The notes beneath the pieces were generated by a model, which did no database searches, had not been told where the DNA came from, and saw only the letters and a list, made by a program, of their open reading frames with translations. 64,000 bases of DNA, from contig NZ_PDJF01000001.1 in the NCBI RefSeq assembly GCF_002563965.1, positions 1,922,001-1,986,000 on the forward strand. Reading direction: 5' to 3'. The position numbers and the translations under genes are program-made. Source of the DNA: Corynebacterium renale. GTDB taxonomy: Bacteria; Actinomycetota; Actinomycetes; Mycobacteriales; Mycobacteriaceae. Each line of letters opens with the position of its first letter. Within the stretch, counting starts at the first letter, position 1. This document shows, in pieces, positions 9,944 to 17,905 of this stretch.

Positions 9944-11023
9944 ATGAGTTCGCCTGAATCGTCGCCTACGGCCGGTTCGTCGGCTCAGGCGGCACGTCGT
10001 AGCGCGCGCCGGCGCCTATTTAGGAAAAAAGCGAACGACGAAGCCACCATGAGCATCATGGAGCACCTCCAGGAGCTCCGCAGGCGTGTCATCATCAGCG
10101 CTATCGCAATCACAATCGGCACAATCATCGGCTTCCTGTGGTACCAAAATTCGATCTTCGGAATCCCCACGTTGGGTGACCTTCTCCGAGGCCCGTATTG
10201 CAAACTTCCGCCGGAACTGCGCGCGCAATTTACTCCCGACGGCGAATGCAAACTTCTTGCAACCAGCCCCTTCGAAATGTTCCTTTTACGCATGAAGGTT
10301 GGCGCGCTAGCCGGTCTAGTGTTTTCTTCACCTGTGTGGCTTACCCAGATCTGGCGGTTTATCGCACCGGGCCTTCACAAAAAAGAAAAGCGCTTGACAT
10401 TTAGTTTCGTCACCATTGCAGTCGCTTTATTCGTCGCAGGTGCCGTGTTGGCTTACTTCGTTGTGTCGTACGGGTTGGAAATGCTGGTGTCTATCGGCGG
10501 GGAAGCCCAGGTCGCAGCGCTCACCGGTGACAGGTATTTTAGCTTCCTTCTCGCTTTGCTTCTCATCTTCGGTATCAGCTTCGAGGTTCCGCTATTCATC
10601 TGCGGTCTGAACCTGGCCGGCTTGGTCTCATATGACTCGATCAAGGGAAAGCGCTCCTATATCGTCGTAGGCTTGTTTATTTTCGCCGCGTTTTTAACCC
10701 CCGGTCAGGATCCATTTTCCATGTTGATTCTTGCGGTGGCCCTTACTATTTTGGTGGAAATTGCCGTGCAATTCTGTCGAATTAACGACAAACGCAAGAA
10801 GAAGCAGCGTCCCGACTGGTTAGACGTCGATGACGAGTCCGCCACCCCAATCAATGCCGCTACTCCCACTCCGAAAGCAGGCGCGCTCGATGCATCGGAG
10901 GGTATGTCTGTGGGCTCTCCAGAGCGTATCCATGCCTCTGGGCCGGTTACGCCATCACCGCGACCAGTGGCCGATCGGACTACGACACTGACTGAAGGCA
11001 CGGATTTTAGCGACGTGCTGTAG
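9944..11023 (+). CDS. tatC: Twin-arginine translocase subunit TatC
   Basis: Polytopic membrane protein, 359 aa. The cytosolic N-terminus has the signal-peptide-binding motif EHLQELRRR near residues 32-40, followed by six hydrophobic segments between about 45 and 275 and the signature PVWLTQIWRFIAPGLHKKEK in the first cytosolic loop region. The C-terminal tail (about 85 residues, rich in Thr/Pro/Ala) is longer than in E. coli and probably disordered; such tails are common in actinobacteria. AAAGGAA at 9924-9930 serves the start but is rather far from the ATG at 9944. One copy of the 10-mer repeat follows the gene. Confidence 0.94.
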   Translation: MSSPESSPTAGSSAQAARRSARRRLFRKKANDEATMSIMEHLQELRRRVIISAIAITIGTIIGFLWYQNSIFGIPTLGDLLRGPYCKLPPELRAQFTPDGECKLLATSPFEMFLLRMKVGALAGLVFSSPVWLTQIWRFIAPGLHKKEKRLTFSFVTIAVALFVAGAVLAYFVVSYGLEMLVSIGGEAQVAALTGDRYFSFLLALLLIFGISFEVPLFICGLNLAGLVSYDSIKGKRSYIVVGLFIFAAFLTPGQDPFSMLILAVALTILVEIAVQFCRINDKRKKKQRPDWLDVDDESATPINAATPTPKAGALDASEGMSVGSPERIHASGPVTPSPRPVADRTTTLTEGTDFSDVL

Positions 11024-11037
11024 GCCACCGGAGGGGC

Positions 11038-11047
11038 GTCGATAAGC
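11038..11047 (+). repeat. 10-mer GTCGATAAGC, copy 3
   Basis: Intergenic, 14 nt after tatC. Confidence 0.8.
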
Positions 11048-11079
11048 ATGCCCAGTGTGGCACCTGTAAGTTGGAATGC

Positions 11080-13875
11080 ATGATTTTCCCACTGACCCAG
11101 GAGTTTGCACAAAAGCGTTCATTTCCGCTTGACCCGTTTCAGCGCCAGGGTTGCCAAGCAATCGAACAAGGCCACGGAGTGCTTGTCTGTGCGCCGACCG
11201 GTGCTGGTAAAACCGTGGTGGGAGAATTTGCAGTAGCTATGGCGCTGCGCAAGGGGACACGCTGCTTTTACACGACTCCGATTAAAGCGCTCAGTAACCA
11301 GAAGTATCACGACCTCCTCGCGGAATACGGGGAAGACGCAGTTGGTTTGCTCACTGGTGATCAGTCGATTAACCGTGACGCGCAGATTGTGGTGATGACC
11401 ACGGAAGTTTTGCGCAATATGATCTACAGCGACAATGCCGCTTTAGGGCTGCTGAGCCACGTGGTCATGGATGAAATTCACTTCCTCGGCGATCGCTCCC
11501 GTGGCGCTGTATGGGAGGAAGTCATTCTGAATCTGGATGAGTCCGTAACTATCGTGGGATTGTCGGCAACGGTGTCCAATGCTGAGGAATTCGGTCGCTG
11601 GCTCAACACCGTCCGTGGCGAAACGGATGTCATAGTCTCGGAGCACCGTCCCGTTCCCTTGAATCAGTGGATGATGGTCGGTCCTCGCGTCTATCCGCTT
11701 TTTGAACCCGGAACCGGTGACCCGGCTGGGTACGGCGGGAATGTCAACGCCTCTCTCGAACGCGCCATTTCTCGCTTGACTGACGACGAACCCAGCTCCG
11801 GTGAACGTCACTCCTGGAAAGAAACTAGCAAGTCGGACAAGTCTGGTTTCCGGTCCCGGTCGCACGGACGCCGGCCTTCACGCTCCGGACGCCCACGAGA
11901 TGTGCACAAACCGATGGGTCGGCCAGAGGTACTCAAAATCTTGGAAAACCGAGACATGCTCCCGGCTATCACCTTCATTTTCTCCCGCGCGGGGTGCGAC
12001 GCCGCGTTGTACCAGTGCCTGCGCTCCAAACTAATCCTGACTGATCAGGATGAAGCTGACGAGATTGGCCGTATCGTGGACGCCGGCGTGGAAGATATTC
12101 CAGAGGAAGACCTCAAGGTTCTGAACTTCCGTCAGTGGCGTGCAGCTCTGCAACGCGGATTCGCTGCCCACCACGCCGGAATGCTTCCGGCCTTCCGGCA
12201 TATCGTGGAAGAACTCTTCGTCCGTGGCTTAGTACGCGCGGTGTTTGCTACCGAGACCCTTGCGCTGGGAATTAATATGCCGGCGCGCTCAGTGGTACTA
12301 GAGAAGACGGTCAAGTTCAATGGCGATGCCCATGTTGACCTCACACCGGGGGAGTACACGCAGTTGACTGGCCGCGCTGGCCGTCGAGGCATAGATATCG
12401 TGGGCAATGCTGTTGTGCAGTGGAGTCCGGCTGTAGACCCCCAAGCCATAGCTGGTCTTGCTTCGACGCGTACGTACCCGTTGATTTCGACGTTTGAACC
12501 GGGCTACAACATGTCAATCAATCTGCTCGACGCCCATGGGTACGAGGGATCCATCGGCCTGCTGGAAAGTTCGTTTGCCCAGTTCCAGGCAGATGGGTCG
12601 GTTGTGGGCCAAGCGCGCGACATTGACCGGGCCCAACATCGCGTGCGTCAATTGGAAGACCAACTAGCTGACACTCTTCATGCCCACGGCATTGATACCC
12701 CGGAGGCTTCCGGTGACGTAGAAGATTACGCTCACATTCGCGGTGAACTCTCGCGTGCGGAAAAAGATCACAAGAAACAGGCACGCGCCCAGCGTCAAGA
12801 GGAAACCGCACGAATTCTTGGCCGCCTGGACGTCGGGGAAGTTATCGCCATGCCTACGAAGAAGCGGCCTTTGCTGGCGGTAGTTGTCTCCCCGGCGCGC
12901 CACCACGATAATCCAGCGCCAATGGTGATTGCAGAGACCGGTTGGTCAGGACGCGTCGAGCCGGCTGCGTTCGGTAATCCTCCCGTTGTGGTCGGGCGTT
13001 TGCGCTTGCCACGTAATATTACGCACAATCCACGGAAGAATACGCGCTTTGTGGTACGGGCCTTTAAACAAGCCCGTTTTGATCGCCCGAAGTCCCTTAA
13101 GCAGGAGGCTCGGGTGCGTCCCAGTGCGGAGGTCAAGGGATTGCGTGCAGAGATGAAGCATCACCCTGTTCACACTTGGCCTGATTTCGTGCGTGAGGAA
13201 GCTGTGCGTATTGCGCAGCGTTTGGCGCGACGGCGCCGGGACCTGGCTCGGCTGACGGGGGCATCGGCTTCTTCTGACACCTTAGGTAAGACTTTTGCAC
13301 GCATTTTGGATCTGCTTGCGGAGATGGATTACGTGGAAGTCTCATCTGAAGGCGTGTATTCCGTGACCGATGAAGGGCAGCGTCTTTCACGCATCCATTC
13401 CGAGTCGGATCTTTTGGTGGCGCAGTGCCTCAAGCGCGGTGTGTGGGATGGTTTAGACCCGGCGGAACTCGCGGGCGTTGCCTCGATGTGTGTGTTTGAA
13501 AACCGCAAGGAGACTCGTGGGGTTCCTGAAGCTGCCACGGAGCCTATGGCTGCGGCTATGAACGCCACCGAACGAATTTGGACCGAGCTCTCCAGTGATG
13601 AGCGTCGATACCGTCTACCTGTGACCCGTGAGCCTGAAGCTGCGTTTGCCCTTGCAATCCATCAGTGGACGGCGGGTGCACCTTTAGGGTATGCGCTGGC
13701 AGCCGCTGCGGAATCTGGTGCGGAGTTGAGCCCGGGTGATTTTGTGCGCTGGTGCCGTCAGGTCATTGACATATTAGGCCAGGTTGCGGCTACGGGGTAC
13801 AGCGATGAGATTAAGCGCAATGCGCACAAGGCTATCGACGCTATCCAGCGTGGTGTTGTGGCCATTGGGTCCTAG
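11080..13875 (+). CDS. helY: Ski2/Mtr4-like superfamily 2 helicase HelY
   Basis: Large DExH-type helicase, about 931 aa, matching mycobacterial HelY. Walker A APTGAGKT lies near residue 40, the DEIH box near 131 (VVMDEIHFLGDRSRG), motif III SATVSN, and motif VI QLTGRAGRRGID. The C-terminal third resembles the DSHCT helical region of Ski2/Mtr4 RNA helicases. A basic Ser/Arg-rich insert of about 45 residues near 245-285 separates the two RecA domains and is likely a flexible nucleic-acid-binding linker. Role inferred as RNA processing. Start choice is uncertain: ATG 11080 is used, and an in-frame TTG at 11071 is also open. Confidence 0.88.
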   Translation: MIFPLTQEFAQKRSFPLDPFQRQGCQAIEQGHGVLVCAPTGAGKTVVGEFAVAMALRKGTRCFYTTPIKALSNQKYHDLLAEYGEDAVGLLTGDQSINRDAQIVVMTTEVLRNMIYSDNAALGLLSHVVMDEIHFLGDRSRGAVWEEVILNLDESVTIVGLSATVSNAEEFGRWLNTVRGETDVIVSEHRPVPLNQWMMVGPRVYPLFEPGTGDPAGYGGNVNASLERAISRLTDDEPSSGERHSWKETSKSDKSGFRSRSHGRRPSRSGRPRDVHKPMGRPEVLKILENRDMLPAITFIFSRAGCDAALYQCLRSKLILTDQDEADEIGRIVDAGVEDIPEEDLKVLNFRQWRAALQRGFAAHHAGMLPAFRHIVEELFVRGLVRAVFATETLALGINMPARSVVLEKTVKFNGDAHVDLTPGEYTQLTGRAGRRGIDIVGNAVVQWSPAVDPQAIAGLASTRTYPLISTFEPGYNMSINLLDAHGYEGSIGLLESSFAQFQADGSVVGQARDIDRAQHRVRQLEDQLADTLHAHGIDTPEASGDVEDYAHIRGELSRAEKDHKKQARAQRQEETARILGRLDVGEVIAMPTKKRPLLAVVVSPARHHDNPAPMVIAETGWSGRVEPAAFGNPPVVVGRLRLPRNITHNPRKNTRFVVRAFKQARFDRPKSLKQEARVRPSAEVKGLRAEMKHHPVHTWPDFVREEAVRIAQRLARRRRDLARLTGASASSDTLGKTFARILDLLAEMDYVEVSSEGVYSVTDEGQRLSRIHSESDLLVAQCLKRGVWDGLDPAELAGVASMCVFENRKETRGVPEAATEPMAAAMNATERIWTELSSDERRYRLPVTREPEAAFALAIHQWTAGAPLGYALAAAAESGAELSPGDFVRWCRQVIDILGQVAATGYSDEIKRNAHKAIDAIQRGVVAIGS

Positions 13876-13954
13876 GCCTGTCGGGGTTGTTGCGTCGTGA
13901 GTTTTCCGCTTAGCCGGGCGAGGGCGCGCGTGCGTGCCGGTTGTGTTTACTACG

Positions 13955-15091
13955 ATGGCTGGCATGGTGAACATGTTTAATCCTGCCGTGTATTCGCACC
14001 GACTCGCGCTCGCGCAAGACGCGTGCAAGCAGCAGGGGATTGCAGCTGCAATTTTTGCTACGGGGCCGGACTTCGCATATTTCACTGGTTCGTGGGTATC
14101 CAGCCATGAACGGTTGACAGCGCTTGTTGTTCCTGCGCACGGCCGGCCGTTTATCGTTATCCCAGCTACCGACGCCGGCGACCTGAAGTTGAGCGCGGTA
14201 CCAGAGTTGGACATTGAGGTTCTCACATGGCGTGATGGTGCAACTCCATCCGCCTACGCGGTCTTGGCGGACAATATAGGAAGACCTGAAGCCCTCGCGA
14301 GGGTGGCAATTAGTGAATCTCTTGATGCTGGCCACATACTCGAATTAAACGAGGTGCTGCCTCAGGCCAGGTGGGTGTCCGCGCAGAAGACGCTGCAGAG
14401 CATTCTCACCGTGAAAGATGCTGCGGAAATTGAACAGTTGGCTGCTGCGGGAGTTGCAATTGATGCGGTCCATGCTCGGGTTCCTGCGTTACTGCAGGCT
14501 GGGCGGACGGAGGCGGAGGTCGCCGAGGATATCCGAGAGCTCATCCTGCGAGAGCACTCAGAAGTGGACTTCATCATCGTAGGCTCGGGCCCTAATGGTG
14601 CTCATCCGCACCACGATTATTCTGACCGGATACTGGCGGATGGGGACATCGTCGTGGTGGATATTGGAGGCACATACGGTGCGGGATACCACTCTGACTG
14701 CACGCGTACGTATCGCGTCGGCGGAGTGACTAGTCCTGCTCAGATACCGCATGCGTACACGGTACTGCTAGAAGCTCAGACCGCTGCAGTGGAGGCGGTT
14801 CGGCCTGGTGTCACTGCAGCGTCTATCGATAAGGTCGCGCGAGACGTTTTGGCAGCGGCTGGGTACGGGGAGTTTTTCACTCATCGCCTCGGGCACGGTA
14901 TTGGGCTGTCCACCCATGAGCAACCGTTTATCATGCCCGGTAATGATATTGTGCTTGAGCCGGGCATGGCTTTTTCCATTGAACCAGGGGTCTACTTCCC
15001 TGATCAGTGGGGAGCACGTATCGAAGATATCGTTGTCGTTACTGAAGATGGTGCTCGTCGCCTTAATAATCAACCACGGGAGCTGGTCTAA
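13955..15091 (+). CDS. pepQ: Xaa-Pro aminopeptidase/prolidase (M24B)
   Basis: Pita-bread metallopeptidase of about 378 aa, cytosolic, cleaving Xaa-Pro bonds. The C-terminal catalytic domain has all five metal ligands: the two Asp in DIGGTYGAGYHSDCTRTY, His in HRLGHGIGLSTHEQP, Glu in AFSIEPGVYFP and Glu in GARIEDIVVV. The N-terminal creatinase-like domain starts with FNPAVYSHRLAL. Several starts are possible (GTG 13934; ATG 13955, 13964, 13973) and none has a strong ribosome site; 13955 is a compromise. The SDR gene starts directly after the stop, so the two are translationally linked. Assignment to M24B is firm; aminopeptidase P versus prolidase is not decided. Confidence 0.88.
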   Translation: MAGMVNMFNPAVYSHRLALAQDACKQQGIAAAIFATGPDFAYFTGSWVSSHERLTALVVPAHGRPFIVIPATDAGDLKLSAVPELDIEVLTWRDGATPSAYAVLADNIGRPEALARVAISESLDAGHILELNEVLPQARWVSAQKTLQSILTVKDAAEIEQLAAAGVAIDAVHARVPALLQAGRTEAEVAEDIRELILREHSEVDFIIVGSGPNGAHPHHDYSDRILADGDIVVVDIGGTYGAGYHSDCTRTYRVGGVTSPAQIPHAYTVLLEAQTAAVEAVRPGVTAASIDKVARDVLAAAGYGEFFTHRLGHGIGLSTHEQPFIMPGNDIVLEPGMAFSIEPGVYFPDQWGARIEDIVVVTEDGARRLNNQPRELV

Positions 15092-15829
15092 ATGCCTGGC
15101 CCTCTTCTGCTCCTCGGCGCCACGAGCGATATCGGTGGGGAACTGGCCCGTTTGTTGTGTTCGGGCAGGGATTGCGTTCTTGCAGCGCGTCGTCCTGAAG
15201 CGGTCGCAGAGCTTGTCGCTGATCTGCGGTCACGTGGGGCGCTTTCGGTTACTGTCACAGCGTTTGAAGCCACTGAAACTACGGCCGCTGAGCGAGCAGT
15301 CGACGCGTGCAAGGAGGCCACCGGCCAGTCCCCTGAGATAGCGGTCGTAGCCTTCGGTATCCTTGGCGATCAATCCCGCGCCGAAGAAGACCCGGAGCTA
15401 GCCACTGACATCGCTACGATTGATTACACAGCCCAAATAGCTGCACTTACGACCCTCAGCCAGGCGATGAGCCGTGGCTATATCGTGGCATTTTCTTCGA
15501 TTGCCGGCTGGCGTCCGCGCCGCGCAAACTATGTGTACGGTTCTACAAAAGCAGGACTTGATGCTTTTTGCCAAGGGCTTACCGACGCACTTCGTGGCAC
15601 CGATCTCCAGATCATAACCGCCCGACCAGGGTTCGTCATCGGTTCAATGACCGAAGGAATGAAGCCAGCGCCACTGTCTGTATACCCGCATGATGTCGCT
15701 GAGACTGTGGCATCGCATATTCGTGCCGGGAAGAGGAGCGCTACGTTGTGGATTCCACGCCAGTTACGGCTCTTAGCATGGATCATGAGACTAATCCCGC
15801 GGCCGGTGTGGGCGCGAATGCCACGGTGA
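15092..15829 (+). CDS. Short-chain dehydrogenase/reductase, DprE2-like
   Basis: 245-aa Rossmann oxidoreductase. The nucleotide loop is LLGATSDIGGELARLL at residues 5-20, close to the pattern of DprE2, the reductase of decaprenyl-phospho-arabinose synthesis. Catalytic residues are Ser in AFSSIAGWRPRRA and the YGSTK (Tyr-X3-Lys) pair near 148-152. The segment RPGFVIGSMTEGM also follows the DprE2 pattern. The true DprE2 gene normally sits beside dprE1, which is not here, so this is taken as a paralogue of unknown substrate. The ATG directly follows the pepQ stop codon. Confidence 0.8.
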   Translation: MPGPLLLLGATSDIGGELARLLCSGRDCVLAARRPEAVAELVADLRSRGALSVTVTAFEATETTAAERAVDACKEATGQSPEIAVVAFGILGDQSRAEEDPELATDIATIDYTAQIAALTTLSQAMSRGYIVAFSSIAGWRPRRANYVYGSTKAGLDAFCQGLTDALRGTDLQIITARPGFVIGSMTEGMKPAPLSVYPHDVAETVASHIRAGKRSATLWIPRQLRLLAWIMRLIPRPVWARMPR

Positions 15830-15881
15830 ACCTCGCGTACGCTAGACACAGTACTGATTCGGTGAGGAAGGGTTGATTCGG

Positions 15882-16619
15882 GTGCGGATGCGCGTTTGCG
15901 TGCTCGGCGGAGCGCCATATGCTGAGGAGCTTGTCGCACAGCTGCATTCCGGCGGGTGGGCGGTCACGACCGTGGTACCCGAGAACGTCGTGGTCAATGT
16001 CGTGCATGGGGAAGTGGTGACCGGCGATTTCGGTGGTCCCGCTGGTTTGGCGATGCTTCTGCGCAGTCGCCGAATCGAGGTGTTTGTTAACGCGGCTCAT
16101 CCGTTTGATGTGGATTCTCATTGCGCAGCAGAAGAAGCTGCGCGCGCTACGCGTGTGCCGTTTGTCTCGTTTGCGCCGAAACCATGGGATTATCCGACTA
16201 TCGACATTGTCGGTTCAGCGGTCGAGGCAGCCCAGACTGCACGCAGGAATGGCCACTATATTCTTGTGGCGGCCTCCCCGCGGTGGGTGGACATGGAGGC
16301 GTTTACTTCCGACACTGAAAATCTCTACGTTTTCCGGGCTCCGCACGAACGGCTGGTCCGTTCCATCCGCTTGCCCTCACGGTACCGAGTGCTTCCCGGT
16401 CCCATGTTCAATCCCGATGCTAGACATGAAAACGATATGCTCACCGGGCATCAAATAGATTGCGTCATCGTGGCCGACACTGGCGCACCAGCCGCTCAAC
16501 CGCTTCTCGACGCCGCCTCCCGCCGTGGCATCCCCATTGTCATGATTAAGCGCCCCCGCGTGTTGTCCCGAGACGTTTTGGTCATGGACTCAGTCGAGGA
16601 CATCGTCAACGCTATTTAG
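15882..16619 (+). CDS. cobK: CobK/CbiJ-like precorrin-6A reductase homologue
   Basis: About 245 aa from GTG 15882, 9 nt after AGGAAGGG (15865-15872); TTG 15873 and ATG 15888 are alternatives. The N-terminal Rossmann-type part starts VCVLGGAPYAEELVAQL, followed by NAAHPFDVDSHCAAEEA, which mirrors the DATHPFA motif of CobK, and ends with VADTGAPAAQPLLDAASRRGIPIVMIKRP, the usual C-terminal pattern of the family. CobK reduces precorrin-6A in aerobic cobalamin synthesis. No other complete cob gene is near; only a CobG-like half gene lies convergent and overlapping by 4 nt. In corynebacteria cobK often sits with cobL/cobM beside this SDR-pepQ pair, so this looks like a leftover whose role is open. 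Confidence 0.72.
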   Translation: MRMRVCVLGGAPYAEELVAQLHSGGWAVTTVVPENVVVNVVHGEVVTGDFGGPAGLAMLLRSRRIEVFVNAAHPFDVDSHCAAEEAARATRVPFVSFAPKPWDYPTIDIVGSAVEAAQTARRNGHYILVAASPRWVDMEAFTSDTENLYVFRAPHERLVRSIRLPSRYRVLPGPMFNPDARHENDMLTGHQIDCVIVADTGAPAAQPLLDAASRRGIPIVMIKRPRVLSRDVLVMDSVEDIVNAI

Positions 16620-17269
16620 CGCGAATACAACTGATTCACGCTGTCAGCATCAAAAATCATCCCCATCCCCGGCAGAACGCGAAGCACCTGGTCGGCAATC
16701 GCTTCGCTGAGGTTGTGAATGAGGACAGTCCCAAACGGCGTGATCGCGCTAGGGGTGCCTATAACCCCGAGGAGACGAGCAAGATAAGAGGAGATTACTC
16801 CGTCTTTTAACGCCGCTCCGAGGGACACGGTGCCGTCGTCACGCGAAATCCAGCCGATGACATCTTTTACTTCGACCTGGCGGGAATCCGGTTGCCCACC
16901 AAGGATGTGTGTCCGAGCATCCGCTACGCCCAGGTGAGGCTGACCGCCGACCTGTATTTCCACGAGTTCGCTACCCGGTAGCAGGGACCACGCGCATTCT
17001 GCAACAGCGGCCTCCGCATTTCTTGGCAAAAGTGGAGGCACGATGACACGCTCTGGCCCCGTGTAAAACCCTAACTGTGCCGCAAGTACTGCGAAGGAGT
17101 CCGCATCGGTTACGTCAGGGAACTCCAAAGTGCTGTGGGCAGAGACACGTACAGTCTGTGTTTTAGTCAGATCAGCAAGGTCTGCAATGCCGTCCCATGA
17201 GCCAGCGGCTAAGAATCCGCCCGGGGCGTGCACAATGTGAGAATTGGAATCTAAAGAAGCGTGCGTCAT
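16616..17269 (-). CDS. CobG-like (nitrite/sulfite reductase ferredoxin-like) half protein
   Basis: 217 aa from ATG 17269 with AAGGA just upstream. The N-terminal part (VHAPGGFLAAGSWDGIADLADL, then VRVSAHSTLEF) resembles the first ferredoxin-like half domain of siroheme reductases. The C-terminal part (IGWISRDDGTVSLGAAL, then TPFGTVLIHNL) matches the second half of CobG, precorrin-3B synthase. The Fe-S/siroheme domain with its four cysteines is absent; only one Cys is present. It is therefore unlikely to be an active precorrin-3B synthase. Further in-frame codons upstream to 17497 overlap fxsA and are not used. The stop overlaps the convergent cobK-like gene by 4 nt. Confidence 0.65.
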   Translation of the reverse strand: MTHASLDSNSHIVHAPGGFLAAGSWDGIADLADLTKTQTVRVSAHSTLEFPDVTDADSFAVLAAQLGFYTGPERVIVPPLLPRNAEAAVAECAWSLLPGSELVEIQVGGQPHLGVADARTHILGGQPDSRQVEVKDVIGWISRDDGTVSLGAALKDGVISSYLARLLGVIGTPSAITPFGTVLIHNLSEAIADQVLRVLPGMGMIFDADSVNQLYSR

Positions 17270-17311
17270 TCCTTCATCTTTACCACGGCTGTCGGGCACC
17301 CGCGCATCGCC

Positions 17312-17905
17312 ATGGCCATCACAACCTATGATCCTGAAACGGTAGGGTGGGGGACTGTGCCTATTTATCTCGTGATGCTCTACATCCTGCTCGAGGTCTT
17401 GGTGTTCGTCGGGATTACCGCCGGACTGGGATTTGGGTGGGCCACTCTCATCTGGCTGCTGTGCACTATAGGCGGGATGATCGCTGCAACTCGGCAAATG
17501 CAGGCCCTTGCCCCGCGCTTGCGCAACGTCCCCGCAGACAAACCGGGAGAGGTCGTTGCCACAGCTGCACTCACAGCTGCAGGCGCTGTCCTCCTTGCTC
17601 TTCCCGGCATCGTGACTACCGTCCTGGGAATCTTGGTGGTGTGGTCACCAACCCAGCGCATCATTCAATCGTGGGGGTCGCGTACCATAACCTCCCGATT
17701 AGAGACGTGGGGCTTGAATGGTTTTACCACAGTCGACCATTTCCGTGGCGCGGCAGCCGCACACCGCTATGACTCAGATCATCCAACAATCATTGACATC
17801 GATGTGAACGAATCACCACACTCCGGACCCCAGCAACAATGGCCCCCACAGGTGGAGCAGAAAGACGACGATGGCCAGCAAAGCTCAGAAAAACGCGAGG
17901 ACTAA
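17312..17905 (+). CDS. fxsA: FxsA-family membrane protein
   Basis: 197-aa inner-membrane protein. Hydrophobic segments at about 15-35 (VPIYLVMLYILLEVLVFVGI), 38-58 and 85-110 (VATAALTAAGAVLLALPGIV) match the FxsA/YtzA core; the family is known for relieving F-exclusion of phage T7 in E. coli, but its normal role is unknown. A long polar, acidic C-terminal tail ends QQSSEKRED. ATG 17312 is taken as start; the frame is open further upstream to 17261, overlapping the divergent CobG-like gene start. The 3' end overlaps lnt by 35 nt, so co-expression is likely. Confidence 0.78.
   Translation: MAITTYDPETVGWGTVPIYLVMLYILLEVLVFVGITAGLGFGWATLIWLLCTIGGMIAATRQMQALAPRLRNVPADKPGEVVATAALTAAGAVLLALPGIVTTVLGILVVWSPTQRIIQSWGSRTITSRLETWGLNGFTTVDHFRGAAAAHRYDSDHPTIIDIDVNESPHSGPQQQWPPQVEQKDDDGQQSSEKRED

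Noticed and set aside
9933..9947. Four-codon mini-ORF (Met-Ala-Gln-Ile) overlapping the tatC start
   Set aside because: Could be a leader for coupling, but the sequence is too short to separate from chance; the ribosome site is only 2-3 nt from its ATG.
17270..17497. N-terminal extension of the CobG-like frame
   Set aside because: It overlaps fxsA on the other strand, has biased Pro/His/Asp content, and a good start exists at 17269.
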